The position numbers were made by a program, and so were the translations under genes. The notes below the pieces were generated by a model. That model was not told the origin of the DNA and searched no databases. It saw nothing but the letters and a program-made list of their open reading frames with translations. 39,684 bases of DNA from JBBDIM01 sp040880405 (lineage in GTDB: Bacteria; Planctomycetota; Planctomycetia; Pirellulales; Pirellulaceae): assembly GCA_040880405.1 (NCBI GenBank), contig JBBDIM010000056.1, forward strand, positions 1-39,684. Direction: 5' to 3'. Each line of letters starts with the position of its first letter. Positions within the stretch are counted from its first letter, which is position 1. Shown piece by piece: positions 24,093 to 32,883 of the stretch.

Positions 24093-25379
24093 TTATGGCC
24101 CATTCCGCTCGATTTTTCTCCACTTCTCAAATTTTTCCCGCACTCCAGGAATCACCCGCGCCGCGTTTTCGTAGTAGATTTTCCGCAAAACTTCATCCGG
24201 GAGCCCAATCCCATGGATATTCCAAAAGCCTTGCGGGGGAAATTCTTTTTCGGAGTAGGGAAAATTTTCGTCGTGGGTTTCCAGGAATCGCCAGTAGTAC
24301 CTTAGCCGAGCCTCGGGCCACGGGCCGTCGGTGCCGAACAGGATGCGGTCCTGGTACTTCAAGAAAAACTTCCGGGCGGTGAACGGTTGTCGGCCCAGTT
24401 CCGAGATCCGCGAGGAGGGCTCGACCACCAGGTTCGGGTACTTATCCAGCCAGGTGGCCACTGTGGCCAAATCTTCCGGGTTGTTGGCGACGTGGGCCCC
24501 GATGAAGGTGGTGCCGGGGTGTCGGGCGATTACTCGGTTCCGGGCCTCTAGCAGCTCTTCGCGTGAGGGGAACTCTGGGCCATGGAAACTCCACTCCGGC
24601 CGCCGGGCCAGCTCCTCCCACCGCTCGTTGGTCTCGTCGATCGGCTCGAAGAAGGCGGCCGGGTCGGCGGTGTGAATGATGATCGGCAGGCCCAACTCGC
24701 CGCAGGCCTGCCAGATCGGGTCCCAGCGGGGGTCGTCGATCTTGAGGAGATTGCCCGCCGCGTCGCGGTATTCCAGGCCAAAGCCCTTAAAGATCTTCAC
24801 CCCGCAGGCCCCCAGCTTTTTGGCATCGGCCAGTTGCCGCGCCGTGTGCCGGGCGAATTCTGGTCGGTTGCAGTTCCAGGTCTCTGGTTGGTCTTTGTCG
24901 CCGGAACCGATCCAGTCGAGATTGGCGAAGATGACAAACCGATCAGCATAACGGCTAAGGTAGTTGGCGTGATCGGTGAAGTTGTCTCCCAGTTGGCCAT
25001 CCAGGCTGACGCAGAGAGCGATTTGATTGCGGTCCATCACGGCGACGAAATCGTCGAGCTGTTCGGCCGAATGCCGCAGGCGGTGGCGGAAGTGGGTATG
25101 GACATCGACTACCGGAAACTTGGCCGCGCGGAGATCCGTTTGGGCACCCTTGAGCATTGATTGAGGACGAAAATTCTTGAGCGCCAGCGGTCGTCCGTCG
25201 CGGCCATCCAGCGGTGGGGTTGGTGCTTCCGATTGTCCGTACAGGGGCCGGGACGGTGAGCTTAAGAGGAGAGTCAGCAGGGAGAGTGCCACGATCAACG
25301 CCCTAAACGGGTGGCAATGAATGAGCCGCCGCCCACAAAATTCCGGACAAGCGGTGGTTGGATTTTTGTCGTGAAGCAT
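24093..25379 (-). CDS. Exported amidohydrolase (PF04909 type)
   Basis: 428 aa from ATG 25379; a TTG at 25430 is possible but less likely. Hydrophobic residues about 26-40 form a signal or anchor. The TIM-barrel metal-binding HxH is VDVHTHFRH (94-96). KIFKGFGLEYRD, LGLPIIIHTADP (third His), TFIGAHVANNPE (fourth His) and ILFGTDGPWPEARL (Asp) follow in the expected order. This family includes decarboxylases and lactonases. It is the first gene of a probable two-gene operon with the BNR-4 protein. Confidence 0.85.
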   Translation of the reverse strand: MLHDKNPTTACPEFCGRRLIHCHPFRALIVALSLLTLLLSSPSRPLYGQSEAPTPPLDGRDGRPLALKNFRPQSMLKGAQTDLRAAKFPVVDVHTHFRHRLRHSAEQLDDFVAVMDRNQIALCVSLDGQLGDNFTDHANYLSRYADRFVIFANLDWIGSGDKDQPETWNCNRPEFARHTARQLADAKKLGACGVKIFKGFGLEYRDAAGNLLKIDDPRWDPIWQACGELGLPIIIHTADPAAFFEPIDETNERWEELARRPEWSFHGPEFPSREELLEARNRVIARHPGTTFIGAHVANNPEDLATVATWLDKYPNLVVEPSSRISELGRQPFTARKFFLKYQDRILFGTDGPWPEARLRYYWRFLETHDENFPYSEKEFPPQGFWNIHGIGLPDEVLRKIYYENAARVIPGVREKFEKWRKIERNGP

Positions 25380-25517
25380 GATGATGGTGGGGGTTGAGCA
25401 AGGCGTGATTAATTTTCGTGGTGACGGCAACTGTCGGGTAGTTCCGATTTCTCCCGAGCCGTCTTGGGCTTACAATGGCGGGTGATCAGTGAGCTGAAAA
25501 TCGCCTATTGGGGTCTC

Positions 25518-27725
25518 ATGGACAACGACCAGACACAAAAACAATCGTCATCGCAGCGGCGGGCCGCCGAGCAGCTCAGTAGGCCGCGAAGCAGACCACC
25601 GGCCGAAGTGGCGGGGTACGACTTGGAGCGTCAACTGGGCCGGGGCGCGTATGGCGAAGTCTGGGTCGCTACGGCCAAGAATACTGGAAGACGCGTCGCA
25701 ATCAAGTTCTACCACCATCACGCCGACCTCGAAGACAGCATGGTGGCGCGGGAAGTGGAGAAGTTGGTGTTTCTCTCCGCCGACCGCTATGTGGTCCAGC
25801 TTTTGGAAGTGGGCTGGCACGCCGATCCGCCTTACTACGTGATGGAGTACATCCCCAATGGGTCCCTTGAGGATTTGCTCAAGCGGGATGGGTCGATGTC
25901 GGTCGACGCGGCTTTGCAGGTGTTCAATGATGTGGTTATCGGAATGCTGCATGCCCACGGGAAGGGGATTTTCCACTGCGACTTGAAGCCGGGTAACGTC
26001 CTGTTGGATCAGGATGGCAAGGCCCGAATCGCCGATTTTGGGCAGTCTCGGCTTTCGCACGAGCAGAAGCCCTCGCTCGGGACCTTGTTTTTCATGGCCC
26101 CGGAGCAGGCCAATATCGAGGCGGTGCCGGACGTGCGGTGGGATGTGTACGCCCTGGGGGCCATGCTGTACACGATGCTGACCGGACAGCCTCCCTTTCG
26201 CAGCGCCACCGGGGTGAACAAGATCGATTCCTCGGCCGGGCTGAAGGAGCGGCTCTCGCAGTATCAGGAACTGATCCATCGGGCTCCTCCGGCGGATGGT
26301 CACAAGAAGGTGACCGGGGTCGATCGGGAACTTATCGAAATCATTGATCGCTCGATCGCGGTCAATCCGCGCGAGCGGTATCGCAACGTGCAAGAGGTCT
26401 TGGACGCCCTCCAAGACCGAGAACGGAACAGCTACCGGCGGCCCCTCTTGATTTTGGGGGTGTTGGGACCGGTGTTGATGCTGGTGATCGCGATGCTGTT
26501 CGGTTGGTGGGGCTACCGGCAAGCGGTGGCCGCCTCGGAACGGGGGATGGTCTCCAAGGCGTTTGAAAGCAATCAATACGGGGCCAAACTGGCCGCCACC
26601 AATGCCGCGAATTCGATTGGACGGTACTATATCGCGACGGAAAAATTGTCGCGTAATCCAGAGTTTTTGGCGCTATTCCGCACCAAGTTGGAGAACCCCG
26701 AACTGCGGCAATTGTTGTCACAATTGCGGGCCTCGCGGGTTACCGCCGGTCAGCAAACTCCGGAGCGGATTCGGTTTGTCAATCATCCAGACCGGGTCGC
26801 GTTGCAGCGGCGGATTGAGGCCCAATTCCAATTGGACGAGATTGGCGGAATCGCCAGTTGGTTTGTGACCGACAAGCATGGATTCCACATGGCATCGGCG
26901 TTCGATCCCCCGCCGACGGTCTCACCGATTGGCGGATACTACGGCTATCGATCGTACTTCCATGGGCAATCGGGTGATTTACCGGCCGATGCCGAGACGC
27001 CTCCGCCGATTTCCGAGACGCGGCTCTCCGCTCTGTTTCGCAGCACCGCTTCCGGCACGTGGAAAGTGGCGATCTCTACTCCGGTCGAGATCGACGGCGA
27101 AGTGGTAGGCGTGGTGGCGTTGACCGTCGATGTGGGGCAGTTTCAAGGAATCGAAACCGCGCCGCATCAGTTCGCGGTGTTGGTCGATGGACGCGATGCC
27201 GACAGCAAGGGGACGATTTTGCAGCACCCGCTGTTCGACCGACTAGAGGCCAGCGGAGAGGCTGTCCCGGCACGGTTCAGCGATCAGCCGGAGTTTCGAA
27301 TGCCACTGGAGATTTTCAGCGGGAAGACACCGGTGATTTACGAGGACCCGTTGGCTCGGGATCCCCTGGGGGTTGACTTCCAAGGGCAGTGGATCGCGGC
27401 GGCCCATGAAGTCACGATTCCCCGCAATGGCAATCCGGCCGATAGTCAAACGACCGGGTGGATCATGGTAGTGCAGGAAGATCTGGAGTCGGCGGTCGGG
27501 CCGGTGAGAGACCTGGGGCGTCAGTTGGCATTGCAAGGGGCATTGGCACTCGGGACGATCGCGGCGGTGGTGGCCGCACTGTGGCTGGTGGTGTTTCGAG
27601 CCTGGCGGGCGACGCCCCGGTTCGCGGGAGCCGGGGGAGAGACCAGCACGTCTCGAGAGCCGCACTCTCTGGAGACCATCGCGGCGGCTGGTCCGCTGCC
27701 CCAACCGCCGGAGGAGTCCCCCTGA
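25518..27725 (+). CDS. Ser/Thr protein kinase with extracytoplasmic sensor domain
   Basis: 735 aa from ATG 25518. The kinase domain (about 34-300) has the Gly loop GRGAYGEV, Lys63 in VAIKFY, HCDLKPGN (153-160, where the Arg before catalytic Asp155 is Cys, a non-RD kinase), DFG at 173-175 and APE at 195-197. A membrane helix (about 309-332) is followed by an outward sensor region (about 335-665) with a Cache/PAS-like pattern (GGYYGYRSYFHGQ, TASGTWKVAISTPV, GEVVGVVALTVDVGQF). A second helix (about 668-692) and a cytoplasmic tail end it. It would sense an external signal and phosphorylate cytoplasmic targets. The next gene starts 7 bases later and encodes an FHA-cyclase protein, its probable partner. 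Confidence 0.92.
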   Translation: MDNDQTQKQSSSQRRAAEQLSRPRSRPPAEVAGYDLERQLGRGAYGEVWVATAKNTGRRVAIKFYHHHADLEDSMVAREVEKLVFLSADRYVVQLLEVGWHADPPYYVMEYIPNGSLEDLLKRDGSMSVDAALQVFNDVVIGMLHAHGKGIFHCDLKPGNVLLDQDGKARIADFGQSRLSHEQKPSLGTLFFMAPEQANIEAVPDVRWDVYALGAMLYTMLTGQPPFRSATGVNKIDSSAGLKERLSQYQELIHRAPPADGHKKVTGVDRELIEIIDRSIAVNPRERYRNVQEVLDALQDRERNSYRRPLLILGVLGPVLMLVIAMLFGWWGYRQAVAASERGMVSKAFESNQYGAKLAATNAANSIGRYYIATEKLSRNPEFLALFRTKLENPELRQLLSQLRASRVTAGQQTPERIRFVNHPDRVALQRRIEAQFQLDEIGGIASWFVTDKHGFHMASAFDPPPTVSPIGGYYGYRSYFHGQSGDLPADAETPPPISETRLSALFRSTASGTWKVAISTPVEIDGEVVGVVALTVDVGQFQGIETAPHQFAVLVDGRDADSKGTILQHPLFDRLEASGEAVPARFSDQPEFRMPLEIFSGKTPVIYEDPLARDPLGVDFQGQWIAAAHEVTIPRNGNPADSQTTGWIMVVQEDLESAVGPVRDLGRQLALQGALALGTIAAVVAALWLVVFRAWRATPRFAGAGGETSTSREPHSLETIAAAGPLPQPPEESP

Positions 27726-27732
27726 CACAATC

Positions 27733-29472
27733 ATGGTCGAGTTAATTGCCCGGGACACGCAGTCGTCGCGGCGTTGGCGACGTCGATTGGTGGACAACCA
27801 AATGGTTGTCCTGGGCCGCGCCACGCCCCGGTTTCCGATCCAGTGGGATTCGCACATCTCCTCGCTGCACGCCGAGGTGACTTGGACCGGCACCGAGCTG
27901 AAGGTGCTGCAGCGATCCGAAGCGGTCAATCCGATTTACTACCAATCGAATCCGCGGATCTCGTTCGTGATGCACCCGGGCGAACATTTTGTGATTGGCC
28001 ATACGGAGTTTTTGCTGGTCCGCGTCGATTCGACCCTCCAGCTTCCGCCGCTGCCGCTGATGAACGAGGTGACCCTGCAGCGCGAGCAGGTCCGCGGAAC
28101 CAGTTTCCGGAGCGCCGCGGGGCGGATCGATTTGCTGTGCGACTTGGTGACGCGGATGACCTCGGCCAATGGCCCGGACGAACTGGCCTATGATGCCTTA
28201 GCCGCGATCTTGCGGGGCGTGCCACACGCGGCCCATGTGGCGCTGATTGATTGTTCTAACCGTGGCCAGGTCGACCTGCGGATTCGATTGCAGGAGAGCC
28301 GCGCCGGAATCAACGAACCCTTTCGGCCGAGCCAACGCTTGCTGGAGAAAAGCCTACATACCGGGATGTGTGTGATCCATGTCTGGCGGGCCGAAGCCGA
28401 TTCCAACTATACCCAATTGGGGGTGAATGATTGGGCGATGGCGCTGCCGATCGATAAGTTCGGCGGAGATCAGCGGTTTTTGTACCTCACCGGTACGCGG
28501 CCCAAATTGAGCGGGGCGTTCTCCGAGGTTGAAACCTTGCAGGACGATATCAAGTACGCGGAACTGGTCGCCTCGACCTACGCCAACCTGGCGCGGAATA
28601 TGTCGCTGGAGCTGCGCCAGGCGGCGCTGCATCAGTTTTTCTCGCCCAACCTGCTCGACCTGCTGCAAACCGACCGGCTTGACCAGCAACTTGCCCCCCG
28701 TGAGGTCCCGCTGACCGTGATGTTTTGCGATCTCCGCGGCTTCTCCCGCGAGACGGAGAAACAGACCGATTTGCTGGAGGGTCTGGAAAAAGTGAGCCAG
28801 GCGATGACGGTGATGACGCGGGAAATTTTGGCCCACGGCGGCGTCGTGGGAGATTTTCATGGGGATAGCGCAATGGGTTTTTGGGGCTGGCCCCTACCGG
28901 ACGAAGGGGCGGCAATCAACGCGGTCCGCGCGGCTCGGGCAATCCTGCAAAAGTTCGCTGGTGATTCGACCCAGGTGGGAAGGTGGCGCGATGGGATCGG
29001 GATCGGAATCGCCACGGGGACCGGGGTGGCGGGGATGATCGGGAGTGAGGATCAAGTGAAGGTAACCGCCTTCGGTCCCCCGGTGAACTTGGCCGCGCGG
29101 CTCGAGGGGCTGACCAAACGCCTGCGGACCTCGCTATTGGTCGACGAGCCAACCCAAGCCGCCTGGACCGGAGGGGGGGCCAATCAAGATGCCCACGCGA
29201 TTCGTGTCGGGAAGGTTCGTCCGTTGGGAATGGATCTCGCCACGACCCTCTACTTTATGATTCCGGACGGCCAAGAGTTGGACGCGGCGGATCGATTTTT
29301 CCTCCAGGCGGTTGAGGCCTTCGAGCAAGGGGACTGGCCTATGGCGAAGATGCGGATCCAGGCCCTCGCCGAGGAAGACACCCGGCGAACGTTTTTGGAA
29401 CAGGCGATGGAGAACTATGGTGGCGTGTGTCCGTCCCCTTGGGATGGCGTGGTCTCGTTGCTCTCTAAGTGA
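27733..29472 (+). CDS. FHA-GAF-class III nucleotide cyclase protein
   Basis: 579 aa, no membrane helix. Residues about 23-95 form an FHA-like domain (LGRATPRFPIQW, HISSLHAEV), residues about 125-290 a GAF-like domain, and 325-480 a class III adenylate/guanylate cyclase domain. Metal-binding aspartates are Asp333 in FCDLRGFS and Asp378 in DFHGDSAMGFWGW. Asn452 and Arg456 in VNLAARLEG are present and Thr445 sits at the second substrate position. The usual substrate-specifying Lys, three before the glycine of xGD, is Asp374 here, so nucleotide choice or activity may differ. FHA domains bind phosphothreonine; the gene directly follows the kinase. Its end overlaps convergent folC by 58 bp. Confidence 0.88.
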   Translation: MVELIARDTQSSRRWRRRLVDNQMVVLGRATPRFPIQWDSHISSLHAEVTWTGTELKVLQRSEAVNPIYYQSNPRISFVMHPGEHFVIGHTEFLLVRVDSTLQLPPLPLMNEVTLQREQVRGTSFRSAAGRIDLLCDLVTRMTSANGPDELAYDALAAILRGVPHAAHVALIDCSNRGQVDLRIRLQESRAGINEPFRPSQRLLEKSLHTGMCVIHVWRAEADSNYTQLGVNDWAMALPIDKFGGDQRFLYLTGTRPKLSGAFSEVETLQDDIKYAELVASTYANLARNMSLELRQAALHQFFSPNLLDLLQTDRLDQQLAPREVPLTVMFCDLRGFSRETEKQTDLLEGLEKVSQAMTVMTREILAHGGVVGDFHGDSAMGFWGWPLPDEGAAINAVRAARAILQKFAGDSTQVGRWRDGIGIGIATGTGVAGMIGSEDQVKVTAFGPPVNLAARLEGLTKRLRTSLLVDEPTQAAWTGGGANQDAHAIRVGKVRPLGMDLATTLYFMIPDGQELDAADRFFLQAVEAFEQGDWPMAKMRIQALAEEDTRRTFLEQAMENYGGVCPSPWDGVVSLLSK

Positions 29473-30974
29473 ATGACCGTACCTAACCCCGTGGCGGCGA
29501 TTTTCGACTGCCAAAACTTCTGGAACTGGGCGGCAATAAAAAACGACCCGGTCACCACCAGGAGGTCGTCCGGACCGACCGCTGCGAGGGCCTCGGTAAA
29601 GGCCAGTTCCGCGATCTCGGACACCGGCATCAATCGGCAGCGTGGTTGGTTGTCCGCCGCGATGAGCTGCGTGGCAAGCTCGTGCAACTCGGCCGGAGAT
29701 TGGCTCCGGGGGTTATCTTGGAAGCGGGTCAGCCAAACTTGGTCGAACACCGGCAACAAGGGGGCAAGGATCTCCTCGTGCTGTTTATCACTGCTCGAGG
29801 CGTAGACCATCAGACGCTTGCCGGTGGGGAAGTGTCGCGTCACGACTTCGGCCAGCGCCTTGGCCGAGGCGTCGTTGTGGGCCACATCGACAATGATTGT
29901 CGGCCGATTAGCAATGCACTCAATCCGCGCGGCCAAATTGGTGGCCGTGATCCCCGTGCGGATTGCCTCATCCGGCAGCGTGAAACCCTCATCCCGGAGT
30001 AGCATCGCGGCCATAATCGCCAAGGACGCGTTACGGACTTGATGGCTGCCCTTCATGATCAATTCGATCGGGCCCAGTTCAGGCACCGCTTGAGAGCCAC
30101 CGGTACGGAACGCGAACGTCTGGCGAAAGGGGATCGATTGGCCATCAAGCGAGTGGAGGGCATCGGTGGATTGATTGGGGAAAGCGGCCGGGTGGACACT
30201 GAAATCGCGATCCAATTGCCAAAGCTTGGCGTTTTGGTTGGCCGCGATCTCACCGATCACCTGTCGGGCCTTGGGGTCCTGCACGCCGGAGACGACTGGG
30301 ATGCCCGGCTTGATGATGCCCCCCTTTTCGGCCGCGATCTGCTCCAGTTCACCCCCCAAGGTTTTGACGTGATCTCGGCTAATGCTGGTGATGATCGCCA
30401 GCCGGGGCTGGCAGACATTGGTTGAGTCGAGCCGGCCGCCGAGCCCTACCTCGACAATCCCCAAATCGACCTGTTGCCGAGCAAAGTACAGGAAGGCCAT
30501 GGCGGTGGTGATTTCGAAGAAGGTCAGCTTGTCGCCGCTGACGCACTCTTGGTCCATCGCATGGACAATGGGCCGGATCAAATCAATCAATTCAACGGTT
30601 TGCTGCTCGGGGCAAAGCTCGCCATTGATGGAGAACCGCTCTTCCAGACGTTCCAAATGGGGCGAGGTGAACTTTCCGATCCGATAACCGGCTGCCTGGC
30701 CGATCTGGGACAGAAGTTCGGCGGTCGAACCCTTCCCTTTGGTTCCGGCGATATGGACCAGCGGGATATCGTTCTGCGGATCGCCGAGCCGGCGGACCAG
30801 TTCACGCATCCGGCCGAGCTTGAACTCTTCCGACCGGTAGGGGATCTCGGAGGTCTTCTCGTAATTGATCCGCTGATACAGAAACCGTATCGCTTGCTCG
30901 TATTGTTCAGCGTGGCTGCTGGAGTCGGCCGTTGCCAATCGTCTGATCCCGGCGAAGATGATCGAGGTGTTCAC
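29415..30974 (-). CDS. folC: Folylpolyglutamate synthase / dihydrofolate synthase
   Basis: 519 aa from GTG 30974. ATG 31058 and TTG 30938 are also in frame. ATG 31058 sits only two bases after the T-run of a minus-strand terminator and is doubtful, whereas TTG 30938 has GGGA upstream and lies near where family proteins begin. The ATP loop HIAGTKGKGSTAE and FTSPHLERLEERFSI are the FolC/Mur-ligase signatures, with VEVGLGGRLDSTN and ITSISRDHVKTLG following, and IIVDVAHNDASAKAL in the C-terminal domain. The enzyme adds glutamate to dihydropteroate or folates. The last 58 bp overlap the convergent cyclase gene; both readings are coding. Confidence 0.9.
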   Translation of the reverse strand: MNTSIIFAGIRRLATADSSSHAEQYEQAIRFLYQRINYEKTSEIPYRSEEFKLGRMRELVRRLGDPQNDIPLVHIAGTKGKGSTAELLSQIGQAAGYRIGKFTSPHLERLEERFSINGELCPEQQTVELIDLIRPIVHAMDQECVSGDKLTFFEITTAMAFLYFARQQVDLGIVEVGLGGRLDSTNVCQPRLAIITSISRDHVKTLGGELEQIAAEKGGIIKPGIPVVSGVQDPKARQVIGEIAANQNAKLWQLDRDFSVHPAAFPNQSTDALHSLDGQSIPFRQTFAFRTGGSQAVPELGPIELIMKGSHQVRNASLAIMAAMLLRDEGFTLPDEAIRTGITATNLAARIECIANRPTIIVDVAHNDASAKALAEVVTRHFPTGKRLMVYASSSDKQHEEILAPLLPVFDQVWLTRFQDNPRSQSPAELHELATQLIAADNQPRCRLMPVSEIAELAFTEALAAVGPDDLLVVTGSFFIAAQFQKFWQSKIAATGLGTVIHLESNETTPSQGDGHTPP

Positions 30975-31057
30975 AAGTAATGTAGCGAAACGTGGCTTGG
31001 ATGTCTTCGGGGCAGGGAGGTTCCATCGGACAAAGGCCGCCGGACGAAGGCTGCGCA

Positions 31058-31095
31058 TTAAAAAAGCTGGTTCGCTGCGGGAAGCGAACCAGCTT
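31058..31095 (-). terminator. Intrinsic terminator upstream of folC
   Basis: On the minus strand AAGCTGGTTCGCT (31083-31095 complement) pairs with AGCGAACCAGCTT (31064-31076 complement) around a 6-base loop, 13 perfect pairs, followed by a run of T. It ends a transcript that comes from the small gene at 31199-31327 and keeps it apart from folC. Confidence 0.88.
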
Positions 31096-31198
31096 GGGTT
31101 GAAGGAGACGGATTACAGGCTCAACGAGTTTCGTGTCCAGGGATGTGACGGGATCATTCCAGAAGGCATTTAGGAGATGACCGGGAGTCCGTCACGCC

Positions 31199-31327
31199 TT
31201 AGACATAAAGCAATCGCAGTGCCAAAAGTGACTTGGGGTTTCGCAGGGATCTCATCGATTCGCGGTAAGTCGCTTTCGAGAAATAGGTTACGCGATTATT
31301 CGACTTTCTTGAGCTGCGGTCGAACAT
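31199..31327 (-). CDS. Small basic protein of 42 residues, unannotated
   Basis: A short reading frame begins ATG at 31327 and ends TAA at 31199. The product starts MFDRSSRKSNNRV and ends LLALRLLYV; it is rich in Arg, Lys and Ser with a Leu-rich end, and has no signal peptide. Support for a real gene is its own strong terminator about 105 bases downstream on the same strand, the clear low-complexity basic composition, and its isolated position in a 780-base gap. There is no clear ribosome site, so a leaderless or weakly translated message, or a small RNA with a fortuitous frame, are alternatives. I know of no homologue with certainty. Confidence 0.5.
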   Translation of the reverse strand: MFDRSSRKSNNRVTYFSKATYRESMRSLRNPKSLLALRLLYV

Positions 31328-31856
31328 GCTTGTAAATTGAAAAACTTGCAAGGCAGTGCCTTGTGGATTGAAGATTCGACAATTTTGGATTCACCGCAGT
31401 GGCCCCAACTTGCCATTAGTGGCCATCTAGACAGGTAACATTCGTGGTTGATCATGCGCTGGTCCCCACTGACTGGGGCCGCCAGGCAGCCGAACCACGA
31501 TAATCGCGGATGTTGCGGTCTCGGATGCCACCCGAATGGTGGTGCCATTCAGGTGACCTAGCGTCAGGGCCAGCGCAATGGTTAAGCATGGCTTAATTTG
31601 ACGGGAAGTCGGGCGATCATTTACCCTGGAATAGGGTGAGTTGCTTGTCACTGGGGCGCGTCGCATTTATAGTCAAGGATTGAACTTAAACGCGTCGGCG
31701 GATCGAGCGGTAACTCATCGCTCAATCTCCCGGCTAGTTTGGTCGTCGCGATGCTAGCGGAAGTAGCTCCCCGATTCCTACCTTCCATTGCCCGGGGAGC
31801 GTTTCGCGTCTTTTCCTATCTCACTTATTCAACCGTACTTAGGCGCAATTCCACAC
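31328..31856. other. Gene-free stretch between the 42-aa gene and the ABC genes
   Basis: No supported gene. Open frames on the minus strand (31427-31666 and 31288-31548) lack family resemblance and codon character. A palindrome GGCAGTGCCTT / AAGGCACTGCC lies near 31350. The promoter of the ABC gene block is expected here but no clear -35/-10 pair stands out. Confidence 0.4.
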
Positions 31857-32783
31857 ATGTCAGCCACGCAATCCACAACTGCCACGGCAGAGCCGGTTCG
31901 TCCCGATAATGAAGTGGTTATCGAGACTCGGAATTTAACCAAGATCTATCGGGACTTCTGGGGCCGCCAAAAGGTGCGGGCCCTCAAAGCCCTCGATTTG
32001 GAAGTGCGGCGGGGCGAGATTTTCGGCCTGCTCGGTCCCAACGGTTCCGGCAAATCGACCACGATGAAGCTTTTGCTGGGTTTGTTGTTTCCCACCAGTG
32101 GTCAGGCCTTGGTCTTTGGCGAGGACCCCTCGAAGGTCTCCGTGAAAGAGCGAATCGGGTTTTTGCCGGAGGAATCGTACCTTTACCGGTTTCTCAACGC
32201 CCGCGAAACCCTCGAATTCTATGGCCAATTGTTCGATATGCCGGCCGATGTCCGGGCCCGACGGGTCAACGAACTGATCGACCTGGTCGGTTTGAAATGG
32301 GCCGAGCGGCGTCAACTCAAGGAATATTCCAAGGGGATGACCCGCCGGATCGGGCTGGCCCAGGCGCTGATCAACGACCCGGAGCTGATCTTCCTGGACG
32401 AACCGACCACCGGCTTAGATCCGCTCGGGATTCGAGAGATGAAGGACCTGATCCTGCGGCTCAAGGAGCAGGGGAAGACGGTGGTGGTCACCAGCCATCA
32501 ACTGGCGGATCTGGAAGATGTCGCGGATCGTATCGCCATTTTGCACCAAGGTGAACTAAAAGAGTTAGGGCGAGTCGACGCCCTGCTCAAGGTGAGTGAC
32601 GAGACGGAGATCCGAGCCAAAGGGCTCAGCGAACCGGCCAAGGAGGAGATCCGAGCCATTTTAGAGCGAGAAGGCATCCAAAACTTCAGTATCGAAAATC
32701 CCACCACCACCCTGGAGGAGTTGTTCCTCAGTATCGTGCGGGAAAGCGAAGAGCGGCCAGGCCGTCGGGCCGGCTCCGAGTAG
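31857..32783 (+). CDS. ABC transporter ATP-binding protein
   Basis: 308 aa from ATG 31857 (an earlier in-frame start at 31788 adds no conserved sequence). Walker A GPNGSGKST follows GEIFGLL. The signature YSKGMTRRIGLAQALI stands in for the LSGGQ motif, and Walker B with D-loop is LIFLDEPTTGLDP. The switch His is in VVVTSHQLADLEDVADRI. It belongs to the ABC-2 type exporters (DrrA/CcmA-like). It drives the permease gene that follows 100 bases later. The substrate is unknown. Confidence 0.93.
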   Translation: MSATQSTTATAEPVRPDNEVVIETRNLTKIYRDFWGRQKVRALKALDLEVRRGEIFGLLGPNGSGKSTTMKLLLGLLFPTSGQALVFGEDPSKVSVKERIGFLPEESYLYRFLNARETLEFYGQLFDMPADVRARRVNELIDLVGLKWAERRQLKEYSKGMTRRIGLAQALINDPELIFLDEPTTGLDPLGIREMKDLILRLKEQGKTVVVTSHQLADLEDVADRIAILHQGELKELGRVDALLKVSDETEIRAKGLSEPAKEEIRAILEREGIQNFSIENPTTTLEELFLSIVRESEERPGRRAGSE

Positions 32784-32883
32784 GTTCGGCTTGGCAACGT
32801 TCGGTTCGGCTCCCGCGGCGACCGTCAGGTAACCGCTCCTCATCAAATTCCTCCAGGACCGTGTTCGGTTGAAATAACAAAAC

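Noticed and set aside
25548..26576. 342-codon frame on the minus strand
   Set aside because: Complement of the kinase domain, which has all expected motifs.
31288..31548. 86-codon minus-strand frame
   Set aside because: Overlaps the start of the 42-codon gene in another frame and shows a random composition.
31427..31666. 79-codon minus-strand frame in the gap before the ABC genes
   Set aside because: No family resemblance, no ribosome site and no conservation evidence; the 42-codon frame with a terminator is better supported.
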